Shown piece by piece: positions 52,080-62,257 of a stretch of DNA of 64,000 nt (position 1 is its first letter; each line of letters starts with the position of its first letter). The stretch is from JANQGG01 sp964642175 (GTDB lineage Bacteria; Bacteroidota; Chlorobiia; Chlorobiales; Chloroherpetonaceae): assembly GCA_964642175.1 (NCBI GenBank), contig CAZXOK010000008.1, forward strand, positions 1-64,000, read 5' to 3'. Position numbers and translations under genes: made by a program. A model generated the notes under the pieces. The model saw only the letters and a program-made list of their open reading frames with translations. It searched no databases and was not told the origin of the DNA.

Positions 52080-52656
52080 TCGCTTAAAAAAAGAACTAAA
52101 GAACTGGGCTGTGTTTTTTGGGGTATTTATCTTCCTGCACTTTACCGGTGTGCTTCGCCCGGTAGTCGGGTATATCCAACAAATGGTGGTGGCTTCGGGT
52201 GTGCTGCAGCCCGACACAGAGCTACCCGAGTCGGAGCAGGTTCCGGCCGATTACAGCATGGCCTTGAAAACGATCCAGGGCCAGCCCTTAAACCTTGAAG
52301 CGTTTAAGAACGAAGTGGTGTTTATTAATTTCTGGGCCACCTGGTGCCCGCCTTGTGTGGCAGAGATGCCAGATATTCAAAAACTGTACGAGGCGTTGCC
52401 AACCGACAAGATCAACTTTGTGATGGTTTCTCTCGATGAAGATAAGCGTAAGGTTAAGCCGTTTATGGAAAAAAAAGGCTTTACACTGCCGGTGTATTTT
52501 CCTGATGGACCCAGACCAGAAGTGTTTCAATCGAGTGCCATTCCAACCACTTTTGTCATCAGCCCGCAAGGGAAAATTGTTGTTCAGAAAAGCGGTCTGG
52601 CCAGTTATAATACCGATGATTTTCGTGATTTTATGACCAATCTGGCCAACCAGTAA
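52072..52656 (+). CDS. TlpA-like membrane-anchored thioredoxin
   Basis: 194 residues. An N-terminal helix (about 11-28) anchors it to the inner membrane with the catalytic domain outside. FINFWATWCPPCVAEMPDIQ carries the WCPPC active site near residue 91, and SSAIPTTFVISPQGKIV the cis-Pro. Typical for cytochrome c maturation or extracytoplasmic thiol reduction. It starts within the stop of the MscS-like gene. Confidence 0.93.
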   Translation: MSDRLKKELKNWAVFFGVFIFLHFTGVLRPVVGYIQQMVVASGVLQPDTELPESEQVPADYSMALKTIQGQPLNLEAFKNEVVFINFWATWCPPCVAEMPDIQKLYEALPTDKINFVMVSLDEDKRKVKPFMEKKGFTLPVYFPDGPRPEVFQSSAIPTTFVISPQGKIVVQKSGLASYNTDDFRDFMTNLANQ

Positions 52657-52668
52657 GCACGCTTTACT

Positions 52669-53604
52669 ATGAGTTATATTTTCGGACCTGTTTCATCGCG
52701 CCGTTTAGGACAGTCTCTTGGTGTTGATACCATTCCCTCCAAAACATGCACCTGGAACTGCGTATATTGCCAATTAGGTAAAACGCGTGAATATTCCATC
52801 GATCGTAAGGAATATGTTCCTACAGAAGAGGTTATTCAGGAGCTTAAAGCCGCTCTGCAGCATCATGCACCCGGTGAAATAGACTGGATCACGTTTGTCG
52901 GTTCAGGCGAACCCACGCTTCACAACCATCTTGGTGAAATGATCCGGCGAACCAAGGCCATGACCAATATCCCCATTGCTGTTATTACCAATGGTTCCCT
53001 GTTATGCCGTCCCGATGTTAGAGAAGAACTCATGGAAGCCGATGCTGTTCTGCCTACTCTGAATGCCGGTAATGAAGCGCTTTATCAAAAGATTAACCGT
53101 CCGCATAGTTCATTTTCATTCAAACAATTGGTTTCAGGACTTAAAGCATTCCGGGATGTGTTTAAAGGCAAACTTTGGGTTGAAGTTATGCTGATTGAAG
53201 GCCTGAACGACAGCACCGAAGCCTTGCAGGAACTGGCAGAAACGTTGCGGAAAATTCACCCGGATGCCGTTCATTTAATCCTGCCAACCCGGCCGCCTTC
53301 AGAAACATGGGTACACGTTCCTGAGCAACAAGGACTTATGCGGGCCCAGGCTATTCTTTCAGGTATCGCCGAACTGGTAAATCCGTCACAAAGCCATTTT
53401 GAGCTTCACGATCCTGAGAACCTCATCGCTGAAATCACAGGTATCCTGAAACGCCACCCCATCATGCAGAAAGAGCTTGAAGCTGCATTAAAAAAACTGG
53501 GTAAATCCATATTGGATTCCAAAAAACTGTTTGCTGAGCTTGAACATACCGGCAAGGCAAAACCCATCGAACAACACGACGTAAAATTCTGGGTTGCAAC
53601 CTAA
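52669..53604 (+). CDS. radical SAM protein (Fe-S oxidoreductase type)
   Basis: 311 residues. GPVSSRRLGQSLGVDTIP and CTWNCVYCQLGKT give the CxxxCxxC cluster near residue 27. TFVGSGEPTLHNHLGEMI is the GGEP-equivalent. VLPTLNAGNEALYQKINRPH is typical of this YfkAB-unrelated, archaeal-like radical SAM subfamily. Substrate unknown; 12 bases downstream of tlpA. Confidence 0.9.
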   Translation: MSYIFGPVSSRRLGQSLGVDTIPSKTCTWNCVYCQLGKTREYSIDRKEYVPTEEVIQELKAALQHHAPGEIDWITFVGSGEPTLHNHLGEMIRRTKAMTNIPIAVITNGSLLCRPDVREELMEADAVLPTLNAGNEALYQKINRPHSSFSFKQLVSGLKAFRDVFKGKLWVEVMLIEGLNDSTEALQELAETLRKIHPDAVHLILPTRPPSETWVHVPEQQGLMRAQAILSGIAELVNPSQSHFELHDPENLIAEITGILKRHPIMQKELEAALKKLGKSILDSKKLFAELEHTGKAKPIEQHDVKFWVAT

Positions 53605-53627
53605 AGAAAACCTCAAACGACTTACTC

Positions 53628-53655
53628 TTTGTTTTTGTTAGGTTATATATTTTTG
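53628..53655 (+). promoter_or_regulatory. Bacteroidetes-type promoter of ald
   Basis: TTTG at 53628-53631, 16 bases, then TATTTTTG at 53648-53655, matching the TTTG / TAnnTTTG consensus used by the primary sigma factor of Bacteroidota. The ald start is 20 bases downstream. Confidence 0.45.
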
Positions 53656-53675
53656 GAACCTGAATAGATTTTAAC

Positions 53676-54770
53676 ATGACCATTGGCATACCCATAGAAG
53701 TTAAACCTTTTGAATACCGGGTTGGGCTTACCCCATCATGCGTTCGTGCTTTATCATCCTCCTCCTCACACAACATTATGGTTGAAACCGGAGCAGGAAA
53801 TGGCTCAGGATTTACCGATCAAGATTACATCGATGCCGGTGGCCAGATTGTATCTTCGGCCGAAGCTCTGTACGAGGGGGCCGAGATCATTATAAAAGTT
53901 AAAGAACCTCAGCCTTCTGAGTTCAACCTGCTTAAACCCGGTCAAATTCTGTTTTGCTTTTTTCATTTTGCCAGTTCAGAATCCCTAACAAAAGCCTGTC
54001 TTGAAAAACGCATTCAGGCTGTTGCTTTCGAAACCCTCTTCGATAAGCATGGCCGATTGCCTATTCTGGCACCCATGAGCGAGATAGCCGGGAAACTTTC
54101 GGTTCAGGAGGGGGCAAAATGCCTTGAAAATCCGATGCAGGGCCGAGGGGTTTTACTGGGCGGTGTACCGGGTGTAGAGCGCGGAGAAGTACTGATTCTG
54201 GGGGGTGGACTGGTGGGCGAAAATGCAGCTCGTGTTGCTTCCGGACTTGGAGCCAGCGTGATGATCATGGATATCAACCCGGATCGGATGCGCGAGCTTG
54301 AAACCTTTATGCCGCCAAATGTAAAAACATGCTTCAGCTCACCCGATACCTTAAAAGACCGGTTGCCTCAGACTGATCTGGTGATCGGTGCCGCGCTGAT
54401 ACCGGGCAAAAAAGCACCCAGGTTACTTTCCCGAAACATGCTTTCGCTTATGAAACCCGGAAGCGTTCTTGTTGATGTGGCCATAGACCAGGGAGGATGT
54501 TTTGAAACCAGCCGCCCCACAACACACCAGGATCCAACTTATGTGGTTGATGGTATTGTGCATTATGCCGTGCCCAATATTCCGGGAGCTGTGAGCAGAA
54601 CCAGTACCATGGCACTTAATAATGTTTTGCTGCCATATGCAAAACAACTGGCCGACCTTGGCCTGGACAGATTTCTGGACTTATCTCACGGACATAAAGA
54701 AGCCCTGAACCTGCAAAACGGACAGATCACAAACGCAGCGCTTAAAGAAACTTTCCCAAACCTCTCTTAG
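53676..54770 (+). CDS. ald: alanine dehydrogenase
   Basis: 364 residues. MTIGIPIEVKPFEYRVGLTP is the family start, IIIKVKEPQPSEF the substrate-region lysine motif, and LILGGGLVGENAARVASGLG the NAD loop at about 170. VDVAIDQGGCFETSRPTTHQ and YAVPNIPGAVSRTST continue the alanine dehydrogenase pattern. It interconverts pyruvate plus ammonia with L-alanine. Length typical. Monocistronic. Confidence 0.95.
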   Translation: MTIGIPIEVKPFEYRVGLTPSCVRALSSSSSHNIMVETGAGNGSGFTDQDYIDAGGQIVSSAEALYEGAEIIIKVKEPQPSEFNLLKPGQILFCFFHFASSESLTKACLEKRIQAVAFETLFDKHGRLPILAPMSEIAGKLSVQEGAKCLENPMQGRGVLLGGVPGVERGEVLILGGGLVGENAARVASGLGASVMIMDINPDRMRELETFMPPNVKTCFSSPDTLKDRLPQTDLVIGAALIPGKKAPRLLSRNMLSLMKPGSVLVDVAIDQGGCFETSRPTTHQDPTYVVDGIVHYAVPNIPGAVSRTSTMALNNVLLPYAKQLADLGLDRFLDLSHGHKEALNLQNGQITNAALKETFPNLS

Positions 54771-54823
54771 CTCGGCTTGTTTTTATATATTTCAGCTTCA
54801 AAAACCAACAAAAGCAAGATATA

Positions 54824-55192
54824 ATGAAACCAGCTGAGCTTCTTACAATAATTGCCTTTATCTTATTTATGTGCGGTGCGGCTTTCTCGTTTCGGGATTA
54901 TGTCTCCAAAACCGGACACCTCCTCATGATTGCCGGAATTGGCCTCGATATTCTGGTTGTGGTGCTTCCTAAACTGGGTGTAACTGCCCTTAAAATGGGA
55001 TACACAACCATGAACCCGGTTCTTGTGGCTGCTATAATCCTGGGTTTGAGTGTCTGGATTTTGTATGGCTCGGCCATACTTTTACTTAAATTTCAATATA
55101 TCCAGGCATTTTATATCCTCATCGGACTTACACAAGTAGCCTGGTTTATTGATATTTTGCTGTTTAAGTACGGAATTCATTACCGCCAATAA
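54824..55192 (+). CDS. four-helix membrane protein of unknown function
   Basis: 122 residues with four hydrophobic segments (about 7-24, 33-50, 67-88, 93-112). No motif recognised and no charged catalytic residues. Alone between ald and the amylase gene. Confidence 0.7.
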   Translation: MKPAELLTIIAFILFMCGAAFSFRDYVSKTGHLLMIAGIGLDILVVVLPKLGVTALKMGYTTMNPVLVAAIILGLSVWILYGSAILLLKFQYIQAFYILIGLTQVAWFIDILLFKYGIHYRQ

Positions 55193-55257
55193 TAGAAATT
55201 CCGCCTATGGGTTCGTAACTTAAGCCCAATCCAAAATTTTATTTACACCCCGGTCTT

Positions 55258-56715
55258 ATGCATGATATCAGAGGCACTTTGTATCAAACCTTTCATTGGT
55301 ATTCCAAAAATGACGGTTCTTTCTGGCGAGGTTTGGCCGGGAATGCCCCGGTACTTCAGAAAAAAGGATTTACTGCATTATGGTTACCACCGGCCTGTAA
55401 AGGTATGGGTGGCATTAATGATGTGGGCTATGGTATTTATGATCTATTCGATTTTGGTGAATTCAACCAGAAAGGAACCGTTCGCACCAAATATGGCTCG
55501 CGAAAGGATTACGAAACCTGTATTTCTAAAGCAAAAGATTGTGGCCTGAGTGTCTATGCCGATGTGGTCTTGAATCATAAAATGGGGGCTGATCACAAAC
55601 AATCTGTAACCGCTGTACCGGTTGATCCCTACAACCGTAACCGAACAACCGGCCATTGGCATCAGCGCGAGCTGTGGACTTATTACTCATTCCCCGGTCG
55701 TGGCAACAAGTATTCAAGTATGAAATGGGAGTGGTGGCATTTTGATGCCACAAAGCAGCATGGCACCATATATAAACTCAAAGACAAACACTTCGAAACC
55801 CATGTCGACCACGAAAATGTCAATTATGATTTTCTGATGGGATGCGACCTGGATTTTGATATGGATCAGGTTCGTGGTGAAGTCCATTACTGGGGTAAAT
55901 GGGTCCTGGATCAGTTTGGGGTTGATGGGTTTAGAATTGATGCCATCAAACATATCCGGTCGTTTTTTTTTAAAGATTGGCTCAGGGACATGCGTAACCA
56001 TGCCGGGAAAAATCTGTTTGCGGTTGGCGAATACTGGTCGCAGGATCTCAGCCGGTTGCTGAATTATATTCAGCAGACCGAAGGAACCATGCATCTGTTC
56101 GATGCTCCGCTACATTATAATTTCCACAAAGCTTCGCTTTCCGGGGCCTGGTACGATATGGGCAGCATTCTGAACCACACACTGGTTCAAAGCGCACCCT
56201 GGCTGGCTGTTACCCTTATCGAAAACCACGACACCCAGCCTTTACAGAGTCTGGAATCGTTGGTGGAATCCTGGTTCAAACCGCTGGCCTATGCCATTAT
56301 TCTCTTAAGAGATGAAGGCTATCCCTGTGTGTTCTGTGCTGATTATGAAGGTACTCATTATAAAGGTTGGAAAAACGGTCAGGAGTATGATATCTGGATG
56401 GACTCTCACCAATGGATGCTGGACTTGTTTCTGGAAGCCAGGCAGAACTATACTTTCGGAAAGCGTCGTGATTATTTTAACGACCGCCACACCATTGGCT
56501 GGACTTTCCAGGGCGATAGCTCACATAAAAGCATGGCTGTTATCATGACCAACGCCGGTGATAGTCATAAATGGATGGAAACCACCAAGCCACATTGCAC
56601 CTATCGGGATATCACGGGCCATTGTCCCGATCCTCTGCTTACCAACCGGCACGGATGGGCGCCTTTCCAAACCAGGGGTGGCAAGGTGTCGGTCTGGGTA
56701 GAAGATAATTCTTAG
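55258..56715 (+). CDS. GH13 alpha-amylase, cytoplasmic type
   Basis: 485 residues, no signal peptide. Conserved regions: DVVLNHKMG (I), GVDGFRIDAIKH with the nucleophile Asp (II), AVGEYWSQD with the acid-base Glu (III), TLIENHDTQ (IV). The closing beta domain lies after about 395. The set matches the GH13_5-like bacterial liquefying or cytoplasmic amylases of about 480-500 residues. It cleaves internal alpha-1,4 bonds of glycogen or malto-oligosaccharides. Followed after 5 bases by a beta-propeller-like gene. Confidence 0.94.
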   Translation: MHDIRGTLYQTFHWYSKNDGSFWRGLAGNAPVLQKKGFTALWLPPACKGMGGINDVGYGIYDLFDFGEFNQKGTVRTKYGSRKDYETCISKAKDCGLSVYADVVLNHKMGADHKQSVTAVPVDPYNRNRTTGHWHQRELWTYYSFPGRGNKYSSMKWEWWHFDATKQHGTIYKLKDKHFETHVDHENVNYDFLMGCDLDFDMDQVRGEVHYWGKWVLDQFGVDGFRIDAIKHIRSFFFKDWLRDMRNHAGKNLFAVGEYWSQDLSRLLNYIQQTEGTMHLFDAPLHYNFHKASLSGAWYDMGSILNHTLVQSAPWLAVTLIENHDTQPLQSLESLVESWFKPLAYAIILLRDEGYPCVFCADYEGTHYKGWKNGQEYDIWMDSHQWMLDLFLEARQNYTFGKRRDYFNDRHTIGWTFQGDSSHKSMAVIMTNAGDSHKWMETTKPHCTYRDITGHCPDPLLTNRHGWAPFQTRGGKVSVWVEDNS

Positions 56716-56720
56716 TAGAA

Positions 56721-57629
56721 ATGAAGAAATCAAACAAACCATACCTCGTTGCTCTGTGTTTTCTGATAATGAGCGTGAAACTCGAAGCGCAGTCGTTTAG
56801 AACATTAGCTCGACTGCCTGAGAAACTCAATGAGTCTTCGGGTATTGAAATGCACAGCCGCGGCACGATCTGGAGTTTAAACGACAGTGGTGGTAAAAGC
56901 AGGCTTTTTCTCCTTGATACCCTTGGCAAGATCAAGCATATTCTTAAAATTAAAAACGCCCGGAATCGCGACTGGGAAGATCTGGCCAAAGACAACCAGG
57001 GTAATATTTTTATTGGTGATATCGGCAACAACAATAACTCAGCCAAAGACCTTCGCATTTACAAATTACCTGGCTCTTCAAAACTTAAATCGGTTAATGC
57101 CGGGATCATCTTGTTTAAATATGAAGATCAGAAAGGGTTTCCACCTGCAAATTCCAAACTGAACTTTGACGCCGAATCATTATTCTGGTTCAACAACCAT
57201 CTGTATATCTGCACTAAAAACCGCACCAAACCCTTCGACGGCAAAACCTACCTCTACCGCCTGCCCGATAAACCGGACAATTATATAGCCAGGAAAATTG
57301 GTGTATTTGACACCGGTGGCCGGGGCGATATGACCGATCACTGGATCACTGCTGCCGACATCAGCCCAAGTGGCAACAGGCTGGCCCTGCTCTCAAGCGC
57401 AAAAATCTGGATATTCTTTGGCTATAAAAAAGATAATTTTTTCAGTGGGCAGCATCTCAGGATTGACCTCCCGGAAAAAACCCAGAAAGAAGCCATTTGT
57501 TTTATTGATGAACACACCCTTTATATCACAGATGAAGAATGGCCGGGCGATATTGGGAGACAGATTTATGAACTAAAGCTTGAGGAATCCGGAAAAAACA
57601 GTGTGATCCAATCTAAACCAAGAAAATAA
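56721..57629 (+). CDS. secreted beta-propeller-like protein
   Basis: 302 residues with a signal peptide (YLVALCFLIMSVKLEA, cut likely after KLEAQ). Repeated blade-like segments: GIEMHSRGTIWSLNDSGGKS, NRDWEDLAKDNQGNIFIGDI, FNNHLYICTKNRTKPFDGKT, WITAADISPSGNRLALLSS. Similar Bacteroidota proteins are annotated as hypothetical, sometimes SdiA- or esterase-like. Function unknown. Probably cotranscribed with the amylase gene. Confidence 0.75.
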   Translation: MKKSNKPYLVALCFLIMSVKLEAQSFRTLARLPEKLNESSGIEMHSRGTIWSLNDSGGKSRLFLLDTLGKIKHILKIKNARNRDWEDLAKDNQGNIFIGDIGNNNNSAKDLRIYKLPGSSKLKSVNAGIILFKYEDQKGFPPANSKLNFDAESLFWFNNHLYICTKNRTKPFDGKTYLYRLPDKPDNYIARKIGVFDTGGRGDMTDHWITAADISPSGNRLALLSSAKIWIFFGYKKDNFFSGQHLRIDLPEKTQKEAICFIDEHTLYITDEEWPGDIGRQIYELKLEESGKNSVIQSKPRK

Positions 57630-57699
57630 GGTCGGTTGAGTAAAATTAGTTATATTTAAAAACCAATTCATAACGTTAAATATTAAATCCAATACACTC

Positions 57700-58107
57700 A
57701 TGAAAAATCTTTTCAGTCTTTTTATCTGCCTGGTAATGCTCACAACAGCTTGTGGCGGCCAGAACAAAGAAACACAATCTCAGGAGTCCGAAGTAAAAGA
57801 AAAAATGGAATCGCTGGAAGATATGCGTTCGGATGATTTTAAAGCCGCAAAAGATTGTGAAGAGTTTATAGATCAGTATGAACAGTGGATGGACAATTAC
57901 ATTGCCCTTTTGGAACGCTACATGAATAATCCTGCCGATGCTGCTTTAGCCCAGGAGCACATGAAAGTTTCGCAGGAAGCCATGAACTGGGTATCGCAAT
58001 GGAACACGCATCTGGCCCAATGTGCTTCCAATGAGAAATATGAAAAAAGGTTCAACGAGATTTCTGAACGTGCCGAAAAGAAGCTTAACGAAATGGGTTT
58101 GGAATAA
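57700..58107 (+). CDS. lipoprotein of unknown function
   Basis: 135 residues. Signal peptide FSLFICLVMLTTACGG with the lipidated Cys at residue 18. The mature part is acidic and helical (DDFKAAKDCEEFIDQYEQWM, NWVSQWNTHLAQCASNEKYE) with a pair of cysteines. Likely outer-membrane or periplasmic lipoprotein. Ends at a strong terminator. Confidence 0.85.
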   Translation: MKNLFSLFICLVMLTTACGGQNKETQSQESEVKEKMESLEDMRSDDFKAAKDCEEFIDQYEQWMDNYIALLERYMNNPADAALAQEHMKVSQEAMNWVSQWNTHLAQCASNEKYEKRFNEISERAEKKLNEMGLE

Positions 58108-58115
58108 AACAAACC

Positions 58116-58141
58116 AGCCCCCTACATGGGGGCTTTTATTA
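58116..58141 (+). terminator. intrinsic terminator
   Basis: AGCCCCC (58116-58122), loop TACAT, GGGGGCT (58128-58134), then TTTATT. Closes the amylase-lipoprotein stretch. Confidence 0.88.
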
Positions 58142-58257
58142 TAACTTCAGCTTTTTTTATATTAAGCCTATCCTTAACCCCGATTTTTATACCCCCCGTA
58201 AATTGTTAATTTAAGCGCTTAAGAATTCTACCAATTCAAATAACTATTGATTCATAC

Positions 58258-58710
58258 ATGTCAAGCTCAAAAAACCAATATAAAATACTCTTCCTATGCA
58301 CGCATAACAGCGCCCGCTCTCAGATGGCCGAAGGATTGTTGCGCCATCTTGGAGATGATAATGTAAAAGCTGTGAGTGCCGGTACGGAATTAAGCCATAT
58401 TAAGCCTGAGGCTATTGAAGTCATGAAAGAATGGGCAATAGATATTTCTGATCATTATTCAAAAACTTACGATCAGTTTCTGGAAGAGGATTTTGATATC
58501 GTCATTACCGTATGTGATACGGTTGTAAAAAATTGTCCGATATTCCCGTTCGCCAAACAACATCTGCACTGGTCGATGATGGACCCGGATGAACTGGCAG
58601 AGCCGGCCGACCGCCTGAAAGCCTTTAAAGAATGCCGCGACGAGCTCAATTACCTGATTGTAAAAGAACTGCTTCCACTTGTCAGTGATAAAGAAGTAGA
58701 TGAAATTTAA
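58258..58710 (+). CDS. arsC: arsenate reductase / low-molecular-weight phosphatase
   Basis: 150 residues. FLCTHNSARSQMAEG is the CX5R phosphate loop of the thioredoxin-linked ArsC family. VITVCDTVVKNCPIFP gives the two resolving cysteines, and MMDPDELAEPADRL the Asp-Pro motif. It reduces arsenate or, less likely, dephosphorylates tyrosine. No arsenic exporter nearby, so the arsenate role is family-based. Confidence 0.87.
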   Translation: MSSSKNQYKILFLCTHNSARSQMAEGLLRHLGDDNVKAVSAGTELSHIKPEAIEVMKEWAIDISDHYSKTYDQFLEEDFDIVITVCDTVVKNCPIFPFAKQHLHWSMMDPDELAEPADRLKAFKECRDELNYLIVKELLPLVSDKEVDEI

Positions 58711-58718
58711 ACCAATAC

Positions 58719-61517
58719 TCAACGAGCGATATGCTTATTGAGTAGATCAATAAGATCTTTAATCTTAAACGGTTTCTTCAGACTTGCTTTAAAACCGTAA
58801 TCATCCGGTTTAGCCATAATCGGATCTTCGGTATAACCACTGGCAACAAACACAGGTATATCGCAGCCAATATCTCTGATACTTGCCATAGCTTCCTTGC
58901 CTCCTAACCCTCCGGGTATGGTCAGATCAAAAATCATACCTGCAATGTCGTTTTTATGTTCAAGCTCGGAGACACAAAATTCAATCACATGCTCCCCTTT
59001 TTCAAACGTCACAACCGTATAACCAAACATTTCCAGCAGATCTTTCAAATTCTGACGCACAACAGGCTCATCATCCATAACAATAAATACACCAGACCCT
59101 CGATGGCTGGTTATCACCTGCTCTTCTCCCTTCAGAATAGCCTGATCTGCAGCTGGCAGATACACATAAAAAGTGGTGCCTTTATCCGGCTCAGACTCAA
59201 CATCTATTGAGCCGCCATGCCTGTTGATGATCGAGAATGTTGTAGAAAGCCCGATTCCATGCCCGGTAGCTTTGGTTGAAAAGAACGGGTCAAATATCCT
59301 GGGGAGATACTCTTTGGGAATACCAATTCCAAAATCCTGAAACACCAACTTAACATAATTACCTGGCTGTATGTCTTTGTGCTCTGTATTCTTGAAAACC
59401 ACATTTTGGGCTGTGATCTTCAGAGAGCCACCATCCGGCATAGCTTGCTGAGCATTGATAACAATATTATCAATAGCTTGCCCAATTTGATGCTTATCTA
59501 TATGGCAATGCCAAAGATTGTCCTGAACTTCAAACTCGCAGGAAACTAATGAGCCACTTAAGGCAAAATCTACAGTTTCCCGTAAAAATGGCTCTAATTT
59601 CTCCACCCGTTTTATTGGCGCTCCTCCTTTAGCAAAGGTCAGAAGCTGACCGGTTAGGTTTTGAGCGCGATCTATGGTATTGAGTGATTTCTCCAGATAA
59701 CGATTTATGTTAGCGGCTTTTGAAAGCATTTTTGCCAATTCCACGTTACCGTAAATCCCTGTAAGCAGATTGTTAAAATCGTGAGCAATACCTCCGGCAA
59801 GGGTACCAATAGACTCTAACTTTGAAGCGCGCTGGATGGCTTCTTCTGCCCGTTTTCGCTCTGTAATATCGCGGGTGCTGAAGAGAATAGTCTGGTTATT
59901 GAGCCATTTGCCTATGGTTTCCAACCAATAGATCTGTCCGCTTTTTGTCTGGCTGCGATATTCTACACGAGTATGATGTTGATTTTTTAAAAAGGTTTTA
60001 AATCTGTTCTGAACCATATCCCTGTCCTTAAGATGAACCAATTCCAATACATTCATGCCAATTAACTCTTCTGTCTCGTATCCAAACAATTCATGAGCTT
60101 TATTGACAAAGGATAACTGTCCCTTTGCATCTGCAAGTGATACCAGATCAAACATGTTGTCGGTAATTTCCTGCAAAAGTTGCTTGCTTTCTTCCAGCAC
60201 ACTTTTAGCGCTCATCAACTCCCGGTTCTGGGCCTGGTATTCTTCATTCTTTGTTTGCAGGATCAGTTCACTTTCGCGTAATGCCATTTCAACACGCATG
60301 CGCTCCGTAATATCTTCCACTATACCAATACCGGCAACTGTTCGCCCACCCTGATCCTGAATAGCCTTAAAGTTTACATTCACATAAGCCGTATTGCTTC
60401 CGGTTACAGACGCATACCAGTCTTCAAAAGTGGCTGCACCCTCTCTCATCGCTTTTTTAACCTTACCAACCAGTTTCTGATTAGTAAGATCATGATACAT
60501 ATCCAGGCCGATCAGGGCCTCCCGCGAAGTCCCCAAGATATCTACAAATGCCTGGTTGCAATCAACAATAACTCCCTCTGTATTAAAGTACAGAATACCC
60601 AGGGGTGATGTTTCGACAATAGTCCGGTACTTCTTTTCGTTTTCTTCCAGCGCCTGCTCTGTCTTTTTTAGGCTGGTGATATCCTGGCAAGTTCCAAAAA
60701 CCGTGACAGGTTTTCCATTTTCATAATAGATCTCTCCTTCGGTAAGCACATGGATAACCATGCCATCTTTACGAATCAGACGATAATTGTTTGGCGGTAG
60801 CTTCGTTTTCCCTTGAGCCATACTTTCTTGAAGCCAGGATTCTACTTGCGCACGATCTTCGGGATGATGGATCGCTGAATTGACTTTCCGGAAATCAATC
60901 TCTTCATCAGGATCATATTTTAACAGGTGTCTCATGCCTTCGGACCAGGTGATCTGACCAGAATTTATATCCCATGTAAAATCGCCCATTTTGGCTACAT
61001 ACTGCGCCTGCTGCAATTTAAACTGGTTGGTTCGCAGGTCTTGTTCGGCAACTTTTCTGTCGGTGATATCGGTGTGAGTACCAATAAAACGTGTTGGTTT
61101 ACCAGAATTATTTCGCTCAACAATTTTACCCTGTCCTAAAACCCATATCCATGAACCATTTTTGTGTTTAAACCGAAACTCCACCACAAATCGATCTGAA
61201 TTATCATTGATGTACGCTTTGGCACACTGCATTACATGATCAAGATCATCTTTATGAACCCGTTTTTGAAATTCTTCGAGGGTATGAGGAAATTCATCAG
61301 GCTTATATCCGGCAATGGTGTAGTATCGATCTTCAAAAACAAAAGTATCGGTTTTTAAATCCCAGTCCCAAATCCCTTCATTTTTTATCGACATGGCAAG
61401 ATCGAACTGTTCATACCTGGCCTTAAGCGTTTTAAGGTTCTCATTAAGTTTGGCTTCACGTTTCTCCAAGTTGAGAATGCGTTGAAGCAATTCCTCGTAT
61501 GTAGGTGATTTAGGCAT
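58719..61517 (-). CDS. multi-PAS hybrid histidine kinase
   Basis: 932 residues without membrane segments. About four PAS/PAC units (about 30-150, 160-285, 290-410, 445-565; FIGTHTDITDRKVAEQ, GIVEDITERMRVE and FSTRDITERKRAE mark PAC ends). HisKA helix with LESIGTLAGGIAHDFNNLLT, ATPase domain with DFGIGIPKEYLPRIFDPFFS and GIGLSTTFSIINRHGG. A C-terminal receiver (about 805-930) keeps MDDEPVVRQN, phosphoacceptor Asp in GMIFDLTIPGG and KKPFKIK. It senses an intracellular cue such as redox or a small ligand; output partner unknown. Confidence 0.94.
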   Translation of the reverse strand: MPKSPTYEELLQRILNLEKREAKLNENLKTLKARYEQFDLAMSIKNEGIWDWDLKTDTFVFEDRYYTIAGYKPDEFPHTLEEFQKRVHKDDLDHVMQCAKAYINDNSDRFVVEFRFKHKNGSWIWVLGQGKIVERNNSGKPTRFIGTHTDITDRKVAEQDLRTNQFKLQQAQYVAKMGDFTWDINSGQITWSEGMRHLLKYDPDEEIDFRKVNSAIHHPEDRAQVESWLQESMAQGKTKLPPNNYRLIRKDGMVIHVLTEGEIYYENGKPVTVFGTCQDITSLKKTEQALEENEKKYRTIVETSPLGILYFNTEGVIVDCNQAFVDILGTSREALIGLDMYHDLTNQKLVGKVKKAMREGAATFEDWYASVTGSNTAYVNVNFKAIQDQGGRTVAGIGIVEDITERMRVEMALRESELILQTKNEEYQAQNRELMSAKSVLEESKQLLQEITDNMFDLVSLADAKGQLSFVNKAHELFGYETEELIGMNVLELVHLKDRDMVQNRFKTFLKNQHHTRVEYRSQTKSGQIYWLETIGKWLNNQTILFSTRDITERKRAEEAIQRASKLESIGTLAGGIAHDFNNLLTGIYGNVELAKMLSKAANINRYLEKSLNTIDRAQNLTGQLLTFAKGGAPIKRVEKLEPFLRETVDFALSGSLVSCEFEVQDNLWHCHIDKHQIGQAIDNIVINAQQAMPDGGSLKITAQNVVFKNTEHKDIQPGNYVKLVFQDFGIGIPKEYLPRIFDPFFSTKATGHGIGLSTTFSIINRHGGSIDVESEPDKGTTFYVYLPAADQAILKGEEQVITSHRGSGVFIVMDDEPVVRQNLKDLLEMFGYTVVTFEKGEHVIEFCVSELEHKNDIAGMIFDLTIPGGLGGKEAMASIRDIGCDIPVFVASGYTEDPIMAKPDDYGFKASLKKPFKIKDLIDLLNKHIAR

Positions 61518-61770
61518 GGTATCACAACTTAAGGACCCGAGTTTACAGATCTTAAATCATGAAAAATCGGGGATATTACCAGTGATGCTTTATTTACTTA
61601 CTGGATTAACAGGGTATTATTGTACAGCCACCATCCAAACCAGCTAGATTTCTGATTGGCTCATTCATAAAAGAAGAATTTATAAATGATCCGAGATGAG
61701 AGACCTGATCCTGTGAAGGTTTGATATGATGATGTAATATAAAAAAAGCCTTGAGAAATATTGATGTGGC

Positions 61771-62250
61771 TTATTTTTTTTGATAGGTTCCCACTAAAAC
61801 AGCTTCTGCCAGGACATGTGGGCCCATTGCAACCAGCAAATCCGATTTTGTAGGCTGATTTAGATCTTCAAGCACAATATCAAGGGCATATAGTTTATGA
61901 AAATATCGGTGCCTGCCAATTGGCGGGCATGGACCGCCATAGCCTGTTCGTTTCCAGTCGTTCAAACCTTCTCTTGTGCCTTCAGGCAGTGAATAGGAAG
62001 CTTCGTTTTCGGGCAATGAGTTTATGGTTGAAGGGATATTATAAAGAAGCCAATGCACATAAGTCATCTTTGGGGCTTTGGGATCTGGCGCATCCGGATC
62101 GTCGACAATCAGTACAAAACTCCTGGTACCCTTCGGAGCATGCTCCCACGAAAGTTCAGGTGAAATATTTTCACCCTGGCATGTATAACGCGCCGGAATT
62201 TCCTGACCCTCCCGGAAGGCGTTTGACCGTAAATTAAAGCTCATATCCAA
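61771..62250 (-). CDS. YbhB/YbcL-family PEBP protein
   Basis: 159 residues. IPARYTCQGENISPELSWEH, FVLIVDDPDAPDPKAPKMTY and HWLLYNIP are the anion-binding motifs of the phosphatidylethanolamine-binding protein family; YGGPCPPIGRHRYFHKLYAL continues it. Role in bacteria unknown. No signal peptide. Seven bases after the nitroreductase gene in the same direction. Confidence 0.94.
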   Translation of the reverse strand: MDMSFNLRSNAFREGQEIPARYTCQGENISPELSWEHAPKGTRSFVLIVDDPDAPDPKAPKMTYVHWLLYNIPSTINSLPENEASYSLPEGTREGLNDWKRTGYGGPCPPIGRHRYFHKLYALDIVLEDLNQPTKSDLLVAMGPHVLAEAVLVGTYQKK

Positions 62251-62257
62251 ACTGGCA